A stretch of DNA of 64,000 bases from Phytophthora sp. 'mugwort' (Eukaryota; Oomycota; Peronosporomycetes; Peronosporales; Peronosporaceae), in NCBI GenBank assembly GCA_033558025.1, contig JAUCEF010000009.1:3596001-3660000 (forward strand), given 5' to 3'. Below are positions 21,601-32,894 of the stretch, piece after piece. The notes beneath the pieces are model-generated. The model worked only from the letters and a program-made list of their open reading frames with translations. It ran no database searches and was not told where the DNA came from. The position numbers were made by a program, and so were the translations under genes. The stretch's first letter is position 1. Each line of letters opens with the position of its first letter.

Positions 21601-21997
21601 TACACGAAGGTAACACGAGTGTAGCCGTGCTACGTGTCACCTTACAGTTAGTGGTACTTGGCACCACGTAGATTACACGATTTCAGTACGTGGCCACAGG
21701 GCCACTCGATATGCATTTGACTAGGTTAAATTATATTAGATAGTTAGAGTCATACATTTACACTACAGGCGCCTTTGCCGCAGATAAGCAAACAAATAGC
21801 AGTTCGGTTTTAGCATCAATGAGAGTATCGTCCTAGGTTTAGGTATACTGACTCTTTGGGTCTTTAGTGGTATAACTAGAGGGATATAAGCCTCTGGGAG
21901 ACCTTAGGGGTTAGGATAACCACAGCTAAGACTCGGGGGAGTCACGCGTCTTCCTCTGATCTCCCTCTGACGCAATACGGTACGCAGCCCAGCTGCA
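21594..21997 (+). repeat. 3' LTR of Gypsy pair 1, plus copy
   Basis: It starts around TTTAGGTTACACG (the expected TGTAACG start is degraded) after a G-rich tract, and ends AGCTGCA. An 11-bp duplication (TCTCCCTCTGA, about 21959) near its end is not in the other LTRs. It shares diagnostic bases with the 3' LTR of the inverted copy. Confidence 0.85.
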
Positions 21998-23450
21998 GAG
22001 ACGGCTCTTGAGTCGCTGATTAGGCGGGCGTGGTACCATGCACGTTTCGAACTTCTGCATCTTGGGCTCGGCGCTTTTCGGTCGCCACAATCTGGATCCG
22101 GGCGAACTAGGCAAGGCGAAACTTCTTAATTCACCGCGATAGTTCAACAGACGATGGTTGAGCAGGGCATTATTACAGAGGTGTACAATGCGGATCAAAC
22201 AGGTAACAATTGTGTGCATGTTTAGTTTCGCAGTGTTTACATGATTGATTATCTATTGTAGTTGTATGTTTTGAGTACTTCATCGGAAGATGATCGACCA
22301 TCGCAACACTCGAACAGTTTGGCGGGGAATGACAAGGAGCGAGCTACAGCAATGTTGCTGGCGGGCGCCGACGGGAATCTGCGACCGCCGTTTCTGGTGT
22401 TCAAGTCGCGTTCGTCTACAAAACTCGACGAGTGAGCCGCCAACACAAAGTTCCGGCACGGTTTTGGTCGGAAATTGTGGAGATTTATTGACCCGATGCA
22501 AAAAATCTACAGGCTGTCGTGTCTTTGGCAACGCAAAATGTTCATGGCACTCAAGGCTCTCAGTTGAATTTCTAAAGTACTATTTTGCTATGCGGTAGAA
22601 CTGTGATGACCCCATTTTGCTTTTTTTTGGATGGTTTTTTCTGGTCATTGAACCGAAAAGGTAATTCCGTATGCCGCATCGATCAAGGTTGTTATGATAA
22701 AGGTATCTCCTATGTATACTTATGTATGCCAACCGGCTGATATCGCTAGGAACCGGCGACTGAAGAATCTGCGCCGTTGCTGGGTTGCTCAGATGTGCCA
22801 GCAAATACCCGAGTATCAACGCGAAGAAGTGATACGGAAGGCAGCAGCAGCAGCGCCGAGAGAAGCCCATCGCCAGGCAGCAGTTGCCAGCCAGCTAGAT
22901 CTTGTCAGAGATTTAGAACAAGCAAAGGAGCGCGTGGCATCACAAGTTGCTGTGACCCCGTTTGCCCTTCCTGCGCCAACCTGGTGTGCGAGCAATAGCA
23001 GTGACTCTCTTGCGGAAGACGTTTCGAGTAACGCGCAGATCGGCAAGGCAGTTGCATACTGAAAACGCGACGAATCGGGGTCGGACACGCCCAACAAGAC
23101 TCCAACGCAACCAAGTCGACGACGACGATCGCGAAAGAGGGACGGAGCGGCGTGAACTTGCTGCTCCGTCGAGGGCCGACATAACCAACTGGATCGCGGA
23201 TGCTTGGGGAAATCTCACGGCTGCGACGATATTTGGGGGCCTCGGACGCTTTGGCTTTGTAAACGACACGCGCCCAGCTGAACATGTTGAATTCGAGACA
23301 GCGTCCGAAGTCAAATCTGTGCTGGAATCGATTGCAGCACTATCACTTGTGGAACGAACAAGCCGTCGTTCCCGCGTCTGCTCTGCGAGTGATATCTCAA
23401 CGGCAGGAAAAACAAGTGAAGCTCGGGAAATAGCGAAGAAGAATCGTTAA
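21998..23450 (+). pseudogene. Pogo-like DDE_1 transposase, main part (right of retroelement insertion)
   Basis: The pogo frame resumes after the LTR: ETALESL, FRTSASWARRFS, IITEVYNADQT, then an intron 22203-22261 (GTAACA...TTGTAG) whose removal gives NADQTVVCFEYF. Next come the GNDKERATAMLL-type segment, PPFLVFKSRSSTK, and YTYVCQPADIARNRRLKN, matching the family's VCQPADVAWNKPLK block. Stops and shifts interrupt it (near 22030, 22110, 22435 and 22600). From 22694 a frame of 122 codons covers the C-terminal part; the following basic/acidic tail to 23450 is unassigned. D of the NADQT motif is kept. This is the gene into which pair-1 Gypsy inserted. Confidence 0.7.
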
Positions 23451-23864
23451 TATATTTCGTTTGCTGAAAATTGTTTGATTATATACTTCACATGCATACA
23501 TAGTCATTGACAGCACGTAGTTAGTCTCACAAACACAGCACAGCAATCACACATGAGGACAAACCAGTCCACATACCAGTCAACGTTCCTGCCAACGCGC
23601 GCGCTGTAAATCGCAGCAGCGGCCGAGCAGTAGCCCGCCTGCCCGCTTTCTTCTGGCAGTCTGGTTTTGGATTGACGTGTAGCAATGGCAGATAGCGGTA
23701 CAATTACATCTCTTTTAGGTACGATTTGTGTAAGTACGAAGCATTTGCGTTTGGCACACTCGTCTTGAAACCCTACACCCAGATGCATTTGGCTGGGCCC
23801 TTATGATAAAGAAATGTCGGCAAGTGTTGGTAACCAAACTTATTTGTTTCACAGACGAATTATA
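23451..23864. other. No gene recognised
   Basis: A minus-strand 94-codon frame (23504-23788) has no recognisable domain. The interval probably holds the pogo 3' end. Confidence 0.35.
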
Positions 23865-24451
23865 CTGTAAAAGCTGAATTACAAGCCCCTCTCTGTATTA
23901 TACCCCCCTATATTTGAGCCCCCGTTTGGGACATGACCACCTTCTAGAAGTCTCTTCTATTAGATCCCCGTACTGAATTATGTTATGGGAGGCCTGTCGC
24001 TCTAGAGTTATTGCATGAAGGAAAAGGGACCAAATGATCTCACGTCGGGTGGCAATGTGAAGCCACCCACGCGTTGTGCCGTCGTCAATCCGCCGCAGCT
24101 TCCGCAGTTGCTTCCTGGGAACTGACGCGGAGCTGGATCTTGCTCATCATGAGCTCTACGGCCCTGCGTTTTACCGCCTTCTAGCTGGCGAAGAGCCTCA
24201 TAGACGAGGTGTCCCAGATCGTCTCGCTGACGAAGGTAGTGACATGGACATTGGCGACGTCGTACTCGACTTCGCGTAGAGATGCCGACAGGTAGACTAC
24301 ATAGCGATATAGCTTGTCTTAGTACAGTACTGTACTTGTTTGCGGTGCCCTAAAATTGTAATTTTAATCGTACCCCCCTCTGTATTTGAAGACTGGTTGG
24401 AGAGGGGCATCTAGTATTTAAACCCCGGGCTAAATAATACCGCTTCTACAG
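23865..24451. mobile_element. Short non-autonomous TIR element (pogo/mariner-type MITE)
   Basis: The left end CTGTAAAAGCTGAATTA and the inverse of the right end, CTGTAGAAGCGGTATTA, match at 14 of 17 positions. Both ends are bordered by TA (23863-23864 and 24452-24453), the target duplication of the Tc1/mariner/pogo superfamily. Just inside both ends are related C-rich tracts (CCCCTCTCTGTATTATACCCCCC; the inverse on the right). The interior has one 67-codon acidic frame (24076-24279), possibly a transposase tail. About 587 bp. Confidence 0.65.
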
Positions 24452-24511
24452 TATGTTTATCTTTACTGTTTAAATATATATATTGATTTTTGAATTTCAT
24501 GCAACGCAATC

Positions 24512-24560
24512 GGTAATGGTACAGAGGCGTTATTGATAATAACGCCCCTGTACCATTACC
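24512..24560. repeat. Near-perfect 23-bp hairpin
   Basis: GGTAATGGTACAGAGGCGTTATT (24512-24534) pairs with 24538-24560 with one mismatch and a 3-base loop (GAT). Confidence 0.9.
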
Positions 24561-25726
24561 CAGACCTCTGCTATTTAAACAGCCTGCCTAAATCCCCTAG
24601 TTGGTTTGAGGCTAGGCCATCAGTGACGCTTTAATTCGGCACTTATCATACCAATGCATGAAGTTCCGAAGCATGTCCAATTAGGCGTTTATTTATCTTA
24701 GTTTCAGTGTGCAAAGCTTTTTGCTGGTGTTGTACCGCCTAGTCTGGTAAAGTGTTAGGGTGCTTGGTTTCTGAGACAAGATGCAGCTGCGACAGAGTTT
24801 GCGAGGGGAATGATACCGAAAAAAGCTTAGCTTGGAGCTGACCTTCGAGCGCGTTGTTGGTTAGTGGTCCGCGGTGAGCGGTTTTGAGTCCCTTGATACT
24901 GCTGAAGTCACCTCCAATCGTGTGAGTACCAGACGGTATCTAGGCTAGTCCAACGACGAATGAAATCAGCTCTTTAAATTCGTTAAGTGTGTCAGTAGTT
25001 TTCCACGCCTGCTGTACACCAGAATTATCGACAGCAGTTCTGAAGATATCGTCGGTAGTGTACTTAATGATCAGCTTTTTGTGCTGCTTCCAGATACGAG
25101 ACAACCCAGCGTTCCATAGTGAGCCTTCAATCTATATCGATGTGTAAACATCAGCGCCTGGAACCGATCTAAGGCACGCTGAACAATTTCCAGCGGCCTA
25201 ATTAAGATAGATAAAGCGGCCCACTGCTTACTTCTTTCTTGATGGCCTGAATACCCGGAATGAAACTGGTAATTCCACTGGAAAACCCTGAACTCGTCTT
25301 TCATTTCGGCACCAGGCGAGACGCCAATTAGGTATCCTGTACTTTTTCGTAATAGAATGCCTAAATAGCAGAAGCCTGGTTATTATATAGGCTTGTCCTT
25401 CAAAGATTGTACTTTTCGCTTGTGATTTTTGTTTTCTTTTGTGGCCTGTGGCTCACAAGTGATGTACATTTCGGCATATCGTTTTCTAAGGACGCTCTTT
25501 AAGACTTTTTTTGTGGTTTGGTTTCTCTTTTGCGGATTCTGTATCTCGTAAGTTGTTTTGTACTTCGCACTTAGTGTCAGCAAGCCTGGGGGGCCTTGTT
25601 GGCGGTGTAAGCTCGGATTGCCACCGGCTAAGCAATACACACATGTATTCATTTTTTTAAGATCAGGGATTTAATTTTAACCTCTACCTCTGTGGGAATG
25701 GTGGCAACTCTTCAGTCCGCCCCCTC
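24561..25726. other. Spacer between the two arms of Gypsy pair 1, no gene recognised
   Basis: Short minus-strand frames (25071-25304, 25383-25652) have no recognisable domain. Part of the sequence reads weakly like an RT-type fragment on the minus strand, but this could not be supported. Together with 21998-24560 it forms the unique 3.7-kb spacer between the arms. Confidence 0.35.
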
Positions 25727-26118
25727 ACAGCACGGCCGCGTTGCGTAGTGCGTCAGAGGAAGACGCGTGACTCCCCCGAGTCTTAGCTGTGGTTATCCTA
25801 ACCCCTAAGGTCTCCCAGAGGCTTATATCCCTCTAGTTATACCACTAAAGACCCAAAGAGTCAGTATACCTAAACCTAGGACGATACTCTCATTGATGCT
25901 AAAACCGAACTGCTATTTGTTTGCTTATCTGCGGCAAAGGCGCCTGTAGTGTAAATGTATGACTCTAACTATCTAATATAATTTAACCTAGTCAAATGCA
26001 TATCGAGTGGCCCTGTGGCCACGTACTGAAATCGTGTAATCTACGTGGTGCCAAGTACCACTAACTGTAAGGTGACACGTAGCACGGCTACACTCGTGTT
26101 ACCTTCGTGTAACCTAAA
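25727..26118 (-). repeat. 3' LTR of Gypsy pair 1, minus copy
   Basis: It carries the same variants as the plus-copy 3' LTR (GGCCCTGTGG, AATTTAACC, ATATCCCTCTAG on the plus strand) except for its outermost part, CACAGCACGGCCGCG, which is unrelated in detail. Confidence 0.85.
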
Positions 26119-27709
26119 CCCCGACCACCGTATCCACGAGGATCTGATTGCATCAATCTTAAAAGACCAGGAACCTCCGCTTCAAGAGCGTTTCACTGTC
26201 CGTTTCGCATCGAGTGTTCGCACTCGGATGCCCACAACCAATTGGTATTTTGACCTCGCTCGTTCGCCTCGCGACAACAGCTCTCGCCGCGGGTTAAGCC
26301 CATCTGTGTCCCCAGCACCTTCGTTATCCGCGTCGTACCGTCCGGGAGAGGTCTCTAACCGCGCGCAACCAGTACCCGCGAGGCTCTCGGTGCTTGAGTA
26401 CCACTTAGCGCGCAAGCGTCTATACGGTCAGAAGACCATGAGTGGCAGCTCCGAAGCCGCTGGAAGCTGGAAGCAGTGCCCCCACGCGCTTTGCGCGAGA
26501 CACCCTCTTTGACGACCTTGAGGAAAGTGAAGAGGTGGTCGACTACACTGAGTCCGTGACCGGTTGTAGCCCTGTCCGCCCGCCGAGCCCACACCGCCAA
26601 CGGCGCGCTCCGAATCATTCGAGCTCTCGACGAGCCTTGCGCAATGCGCCTCCTCTACCTTCGTGGATAACAGAAGATGATCTCATGGGATCTGGTGTCG
26701 TCACCAATCCTTTGGACAAACTCCACGAGCGACAGCTTGCTGCTGATCCGCAGCTCTCGCGCTCGCAGCGGCCTATGGCTCGGCCGTTGGTCCCACCGAT
26801 GTGGACTTATCCCGTGGTGCTCTTGTCAGGAGAGACGTCTTGGGAAGACGAGGGTCAGTTACAAGCTGGGTTGAAGGAGCTCGCAAGCTCTCTTCCATTG
26901 GTGCCCTTCGGGCTAGTTTCAGTGAAACTGATGTTCGAGCCGAACGTAGACTCCGTTTCGAGTTCGCGAAACTCAAGGCGAAGCGCCAGTTACCCCCTGC
27001 CTACCGGCCACGTCCACAGGTCTCTCTCGAACTCGGTGCTTCTGCTGTCACAGCTAGCGGCTCTCACGCACGTGAGGCCGCCCCTCTTCAAGATCAGAGC
27101 GACAGCTCTGCTGCTGGCCGTGACCCCCCAGCGGCTATTGCCGGGAAGCGCGAGGCGAACGACGCCTCGGTCGCTGGCCCTCGGGGCTCTGCTGATCGCG
27201 TCGATCGGGCGTCCACGACGTCAGGGCAATCTTGCCGGAGGGGAACCTCGTACTCCCAAGAGTTCTGTGCGGATAACCCCTCCACTTCACAAGGTATTGG
27301 GTACGACCCTGGCGACGACGACGCGCCACTAAGCGCTCCACACGATAGTGGGAAGCTCCATGCTCATCGTGAAACGGCGGCGGAGGTCGACGACCGGCTG
27401 GATCCTCGCGCTGCGAGTCGCAGTAATCTGCCAGCGGTCGAGAGGCGGGTGCAGTCCCTGTTCGATTTGCTGCAGTGGGCGACGAGTCACCGCGACCGGA
27501 TCGACTGGTTTCAGTCTCCTGTCTCGGTTGCCAACCGCCTGAAGATCCTGGATCATTCATCTGCTCGTCGCTTCGAAGCGCTGGACCGTTCGCTCGCTGA
27601 GCTACGTGGTCAGTTGGACCGCCTTGAGCGTCTCCAGCGCTTTGGCCAGCCACCGGCTGTGATGCCAAGGCCTCCGCGCTCACCCGAGCCGGGTCTCGAT
27701 ATGGCTTAA
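26118..27709 (+). pseudogene. Antisense ORF of Gypsy pair 1 (aORF), best-preserved copy
   Basis: This lies on the strand opposite pol, starting next to the 3' LTR and ending inside the integrase tail. Three overlapping frames (26045-26512; 26442-27332; 26801-27709) appear to be pieces of one protein of about 500 residues joined by two frameshifts (near 26500 and 26880-26950). Order: LQERFTVRFASSVRTRM; an acidic piece with FDDLEESEEVVDY; Ser/Arg/Pro-rich; WITEDDLMGSG; MWTYPVVLLSG; GQLQAGLKEL; LRFEFAKLKAKRQL (26951-26992); a disordered part; VERRVQSLFDLLQWA; and a C-terminal leucine-heptad helix. No known domain. The second Gypsy family has a related product at the same antisense place. In the last 470 bases it overlaps the chromodomain and integrase tail, so part of its conservation could be forced by pol. 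Confidence 0.6.
27240..27372 (-). pseudogene. Chromodomain, minus copy
   Basis: The same chromodomain as in the plus copy. Here the frame remains open to the natural-looking end, DRRDQQSPEGQRPRRRSPRA, because the 2-nt TT insertion is absent, so this copy shows the ancestral pol C-terminus. Confidence 0.85.
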
Positions 27710-27719
27710 GGAAGCCTAC

Positions 27720-28930
27720 GTAAACCACGGGGTTTGTACGCATCTTCTTCGGAAGATTGAGCGTGTACGCAAGGCCCTTCCTGGTCACGACCTTAAAAGG
27801 TCCGATGAAGCGCGGGCGCAACTTAATCTTAAAGACCGCAGACACGGCATGTGTAGGTAGATTTCTAGCGTTTAATAAAACTATGTCACCGACCTTAAAC
27901 ACCTTAATGTTGCTTCTGCCCTTTGCATCAGCCTGTCCCTTCTGAACATTTTGGCTTTCAGCCGTCGCATCGCGTATTTGTCGTAAGACACTCAAACGCG
28001 TAGACGCGAACGTGTCAACTTGCTTGCGAACTGCAGCTGGGCTGATATCAGCTAGCCCATCGGATATCCCTCCCCCACTAAGTTCAGAACCACGGAGTGG
28101 TGGCGTCAGCGGGACGCGAAGGTGTGTGAGACCGTTCAAGTAGAACGGGGTGAAGTCTGTCGAGGCTATGCACCGCATTCAATGCAAACTCAACGTGTGA
28201 AATCATGGCGCTCCGTTGCTTGGGTCTGTCCGCACAGACACTCCGAAGCATGTCTTCGACAACGCGATTCACGCGTTCCGTCTGACCATCGGTCTGCGGA
28301 TGGTCCCGCTGTGGACATGTCGAGTCGAGTGCTGAGCACCTTAGAGGCCGACGTCCAAAACTTACCCGTGAAACGGGGATCTCGATCCGAGACAATTGCC
28401 TCTGGCAGACCATGCTGTCGAAAGACACGATCCATAAACACGTGGCTGCTCCTTCTCCATCGATGGAGTCCGGCACCGCCGCTAAATGAGCCAACTTGCT
28501 CAATCGGTCGACGAAGACCACGATGCCCGTGTTGCCCGCCACATCCCGTGGCAGGCCGAACCCAAAGTCCTTACTCATGGATTGCCAACACCCCGTGGAT
28601 ACAGGCAAGCTGGCCAACGGCGTAGCCGAGTGTGGCGAGGGTATAACCCGTTGACACGTCTCACACGTGCGTACATACGTACTTACCCACTTGTAAACCT
28701 TCAGCCACCACTAGTGGGAGATCACCGAGCTGTAGGTCTTCTATCGACCGCGATGACCACCAAGTGAGGTATCATGTGCCTCATAGATGATACCCTCCCC
28801 TATCATGTGCCTCATAGATGATACGATACTTGAGATCCGCTTCGTGAGGAACCATGACACGTGGGGTGTCTTCTGGACCAGTACCGTAGTACAATAGGCC
28901 ATCATCGAGAGTGTATCGATACAGCCTCGC
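27720..28930 (-). pseudogene. Integrase, minus copy
   Basis: Mirror of the plus copy, with the same zinc-region tandem duplication (28770-28817) and the same frame breaks. Motifs: TCETCQRV, IVSDRDPRFTG, TDGQTERVNRVVEDM and VYVGFLKPYRDP. Confidence 0.82.
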
Positions 28931-29055
28931 CCGCAACCGCGCTGACAGCTTAATGTCTGGTTTAGCAAACTCCGCGCTTCCTAGTGCACGTAGCAGAGCT
29001 ACGCAGGACTCGTTACGCGCGTACGCCGCGCGGATCAAGTCTGTCACAGACGAAG

Positions 29056-30490
29056 TCACCGCCGTGACGCGAGCGATTCATAGTCGGGCCCGCGTGATAA
29101 CGCATCGGCCAAGACGTTCTGCTTGCCAGGCTTGTACTTCACCTCGAAGTTGTACTCCGCAAAGAAGGAGAGCCAACGGGCCATTCTCTGAGAGAGATGA
29201 GGCGACTGCGTCGCAGTGCGTAGCGACGCATGATCACTGTAGATCACAAGCGGCTTTGAGCTGAGCAGGTGACCCCCGAATTTGACGAGCGCATACTTCA
29301 TCGCAAGTAGCTCTTTGCCATGAATTGGATAGTTCTTCTCAGCGGCCTTAAGCTAGCGAAATTCAAACGCGACCACGCGTTCACGCCCTTCAGCTTCTGC
29401 TTGCAACAAAGCACTGTCGATGGAAACGTACGACGCGTCACAGACGACACTGAAGGACGATCGGGATCTGGCAGGGCTAGGATCGGGGCCTGAAGGAGAC
29501 TCTCCTTAACGGCTTCAAATACCGCTTGATGTCCAGTGTCCCAACACCAGCCCACATCCTTTTTAAGGAAATTAGACAGTGGCCTTGCCACCTTAGCATA
29601 GTTCTTGCTGTACTTTTGCAAGTAATTGGCCAGGCCAAACCACTTCCGTAAGTATTGCTGGTTCTTTGGAACCGGTCAGTTTACAATGACCTTGACCTTA
29701 GCGGGACCCGCTCGAAGGTTCCACTTCCCAATGAAGCATCCCAGAAAGGGGATCTCTTTAACGCCGAAGACACACTTGTCAATGATGGCATACAACTTGT
29801 GTGTGCGCATGCACTCGAGCACCGCTCGCAGATGCTCAATGGGGTTCTTCACATCAGTCTTTTCGTGCTCTGCACGACTGTGGGCGAATATTTCGTCGAC
29901 GTATGTCTGAGCATAAGCCCTGTGGGGCCTGAACAGATAGCGTCACAAGACGACTGAACATCGCAGGCGCGTTCGACAGCCTTGGGGCATTACTAGCACG
30001 CCCCGAACACACGGCTCGGAGTGCTGACAACTGTAAGCGGTATCGCTTGCTCTCATGAGCAATTGATAATATCCATCGACCAAGTCGGGGACACTGTACA
30101 CCGTACACCCCGTCATGTTGTTTTGGAGAACGACCTTTCTAGGAATAGGCGTCTGCGCCGGAATGGTGGCCGCGTTGAGCTTATTAAAAGCATGAACGAT
30201 TCACCACTTGCCATTCGGCTTTCTGAACAGAACGTAGGCGTTGAGTGTGGAGACTTGCTCTCGCGCACCATACCCGCCCCGTGCTTAGCACGGAAGAACG
30301 CGTCAATGACGTCACACTGTTCTCGTGGCAACGGCCACTGCCTATCAAGCAGTATTTAGCAACAGGAACCAGGTCAATCTCATGATGTACACCTCGATCC
30401 GGAGGTAGCCTCGTGGGAGGTTCTTTCGAGACCACGTCTTGATACTCCTTTACCAAAAAGTAGTATGGATCGGAGGGGTCCTTGAGGATC
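29056..30490 (-). pseudogene. Reverse transcriptase and RNase H, minus copy
   Basis: Mirror of the plus copy. It shares YVDE in place of the catalytic Y-x-D-D box and the open RNase H segment ending NVLADALSRGPDYE (29056-29301). Identical lesions show that the inactivation predates homogenisation of the two copies. Confidence 0.8.
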
Positions 30491-30769
30491 GAGGATCCTG
30501 CCCGCGCATTCAGCGCTATCTTGGTGTCCGCAAGGACTGCTTTATCCAAAAGCGACGACGAGTTTAACTCCTCCTCAGGTCGTAGAATGACCAATCCGGC
30601 TAACTCGCCGGCCTTCAAGGCGTCGCCGAACGCGGCAAAGGACATCTCGTCCAGCTCCAACAGAGCGACACATTCAGTGCTACAAGTTCGTATACTCCGA
30701 TGTCCAGCACATTGGCCGGCTCGGTCCAGTGCCCGCGTCAAAAGCGCTTTTGCTTCTTAGCAGAGGTGG

Positions 30770-31125
30770 GTTCATGACTCACCAAAGCTCCACCAGGAGT
30801 AAAGCGCGTTGCAACGTCTTCGACCTCCAATCAATCCATGGCTCATGGCGTTCCGGCCATGCCATATCCAGGATGAGGTCGTACCTCGAATCAGCTCCAG
30901 GACCAGACAGCGTTCCACGCTATCAAAATCGAGAAACTTCACGCCCAGGTTCACAGGAACCTTAGGCACCGTGACACGGGTCCCCGTCGCTAGGCGAACA
31001 ATGATGATGTCACTCCTGCGCTCCCTGGGCGCCTCAGCGTACTGCTGACTTCCTTCCATCGTGAAGCGTCGAGCGTAGTTGCTCGACGCTCCAAAATCGA
31101 TCAAGATTGATCCCTGGCTTCTCAA
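30770..31125 (-). pseudogene. Aspartic protease, minus copy
   Basis: The same DFGASSNYARRF active-site reading as the plus copy. Confidence 0.7.
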
Positions 31126-31439
31126 AGCCCTTCATCCTTCGCCTCAGCGACGAGCAAGCCCGGCTTGTATACACGTTCCGTATTAGAGAGTACGGCTCTC
31201 TCCGGGGCTGGGCTCTGTTGACCTCCACCTCCAAGAGGCTAAAAAGAACTCAGTTCTTCCCCAGCAGGGCGCCCCGCGCCTACTGAGTGTCGCCATTTCC
31301 CCGCGACGAGCCGATGGCTTGGCTCGATGCAGATCGAAAGCTCATAGGAGCTTGACGCGACCTGCGCGACGGGCAGGTTGCCTTCAACAATGGGTGGTGC
31401 TTCGGCAGATGAAGTACCGACGAACTTCCGCATCTTCAG

Positions 31440-32244
31440 CGTAGCTGGGGGGCCATAGGAACCGGTCTGCCGGGCGGAGTAGCGTTAACAACGTCCCAGC
31501 CAAGTCGAGACGACTTGAAGTTGAACTCGGCGTTCAACACCACTCTCACGGCCTCTTCAAAAGAGGAAGGGTGAGTGCGGAAGACTCTGTCTTGGCCACG
31601 CCAGTGCGGAGGCCATCCATAAAGACTGTCACAGTCACTGCCTCTGGCAGAGGATCGGCCGTCATGCCGGCGATCAGAGTTCGCAACTCCTGAACGAAGT
31701 CCACCAAGTCCTACTTAATCCTGGGCGGGTACTCAGAAAGCGTGACTTCACGCGGTACGCCTGACTAGGCGGAGCAAACACTTGCAAAAGCTGAAGTTTC
31801 AGCTCCTCCCAGCTCGGGAAGGCCGCGTGCACCGACCGTGAGTGCCCATTCTCGTGCTCGGCCACCGAGCTTCGAGATCGCTAGCGCCATGCGCTGTTGC
31901 TCAGTACGGAGCATGGTCGATCCCATCGCCATTTCGATCTCGCGGATCCACAACATGAGGTTCTCCCTCTCCTTTCCTTCGAAAGTCTTGACGCTCACGA
32001 TGAGCGGTTTAGACCGGGAGGACCCATCCCGCGCTGTCGTCGACATCGTAGCAGACGCAGACATCCTCTGCTGGAGGTGCTCCAACAGAGCATTCTGGAG
32101 CTTGAGAATGCTTCCAGACGCGTTCACCGCGTCCGGTCCTTGCGAAGCAAGATGCGTTATGCCCTCAGGGCCGAGAAAAGACATAAGCTTTTTCAGCGCG
32201 TCTTGCTGGCTCTGGGACAGGTTAGAAAACGCTGTCTGCTCCAT
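31440..32244 (-). pseudogene. gag, minus copy
   Basis: The gag core ([31 protein letters not shown]) starts at ATG 32244 and is broken at the same site as in the plus copy. Confidence 0.8.
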
Positions 32245-32302
32245 CCTCACCGAGGATAGTTTTAAGTCTCAGGTGCGGGATTGACTACATGTGCTACCAG
32301 GT

Positions 32303-32698
32303 GCAGCGGGGTGCGTAGCGTAGTGCGTCAGAGGAAGACGTATGACTCCCTGAGTCTTAGCTGTGGTTATCCTAACCCCTAAAGTCTCCGCAGAGGCTTA
32401 TATTTCTCTAGTTATACCACTAAAGACCCAAAGAGTCAGTATACCTAAACCTAGGACGATACTCTCATTGATGCTAAAACCGAACTGCTATTTGTTTGCT
32501 TATCTGCGGCAAAGGCGCCTGTGGTGTAAATGTATGGCTCTAACTATCTAATATAGTTTAACCTAGTCAAATGCATATCGAGTGGCTCTGTGGCCACGTA
32601 CTGAAATCGTGTAATCTACGTGGTGCCAAGTACCACTTACTGTAAGGTGACACGTAGCATGGTTACGCTTCGTGTTACATTCGTGTAACCCCGTTTCA
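32303..32698 (-). repeat. 5' LTR of Gypsy pair 1, minus copy
   Basis: Most of it matches the plus-copy 5' LTR, including GGCTCTGTGG, TAGTTTAACC, GTGTAAATGTATGGC and ATATTTCTCTAG (plus strand). It has the 3'-LTR base at CTGCTATTTG. Its first 45 bases (ACGGGGTTACACGAATGTAAC...) differ from the plus copy and look closer to an intact LTR start. Confidence 0.85.
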
Positions 32699-32894
32699 GC
32701 GGCCCTGTAGGCATCGTGCAGCAGCATCGTGGCCGGTATAATGCAACGCAACGGTAGTTTGCTGAGCGCGAGGAGCCACGATGGGCTTGTGGCAGGCTCG
32801 TGGCACACCGTGTCGGCTAGCCTCGTGGCGCCTCCGTGGTCCTTCTATAGTCCGCCTAGGGCTAATAACCTGTTAAAATTAGAGGATTAGCAGT

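Larger units (their letters stand above)
15013..21997 (+). mobile_element. Gypsy chromodomain LTR retrotransposon, plus copy of pair 1
   Basis: This is a complete but inactivated LTR element in the order 5' LTR, primer-binding site, gag, protease, reverse transcriptase, RNase H, integrase, chromodomain, antisense ORF region, 3' LTR. It is bordered by GAGAA (15008-15012) and GAGAC (21998-22002), a 5-bp target duplication with one change; the host pogo frame confirms GAGAC as the original. All coding regions contain frameshifts and stops. An inverted, nearly identical copy lies at 25727-32698: coordinates of matching points sum to 47710 throughout, or 47712 after a single 2-nt insertion (TT near 20503). 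The 5' and 3' LTRs differ from each other by many bases, so the element is not young. Confidence 0.93.
25727..32698 (-). mobile_element. Gypsy chromodomain LTR retrotransposon, minus copy of pair 1
   Basis: The element reads right to left: 5' LTR at 32303-32698, 3' LTR at 25727-26118. From 15090 to 21959 of the plus copy the match is collinear with a single 2-nt difference. Protein-level changes I saw are few (for example E/A in HE[EA]DLKYRI, P/H in HPEID against HHEID, V/A in RMVRW against RMARW, L/P in MFELN against MFEPN). Stops and frameshifts in gag, protease, RT and integrase are shared. The outer ~45 bp of the 5' LTR and outer ~35 bp of the 3' LTR are clearly different from the plus copy, and no target duplication is visible (flanks GCCGC and GAGGG in element orientation). 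Confidence 0.92.

Noticed and set aside
15013..32698. The giant inverted repeats as simple assembly artefacts.
   Set aside because: The spacers and flanks are unique, the arms carry private differences, and identity ends inside LTRs at biologically meaningful points. Still, only long reads can exclude an artefact.
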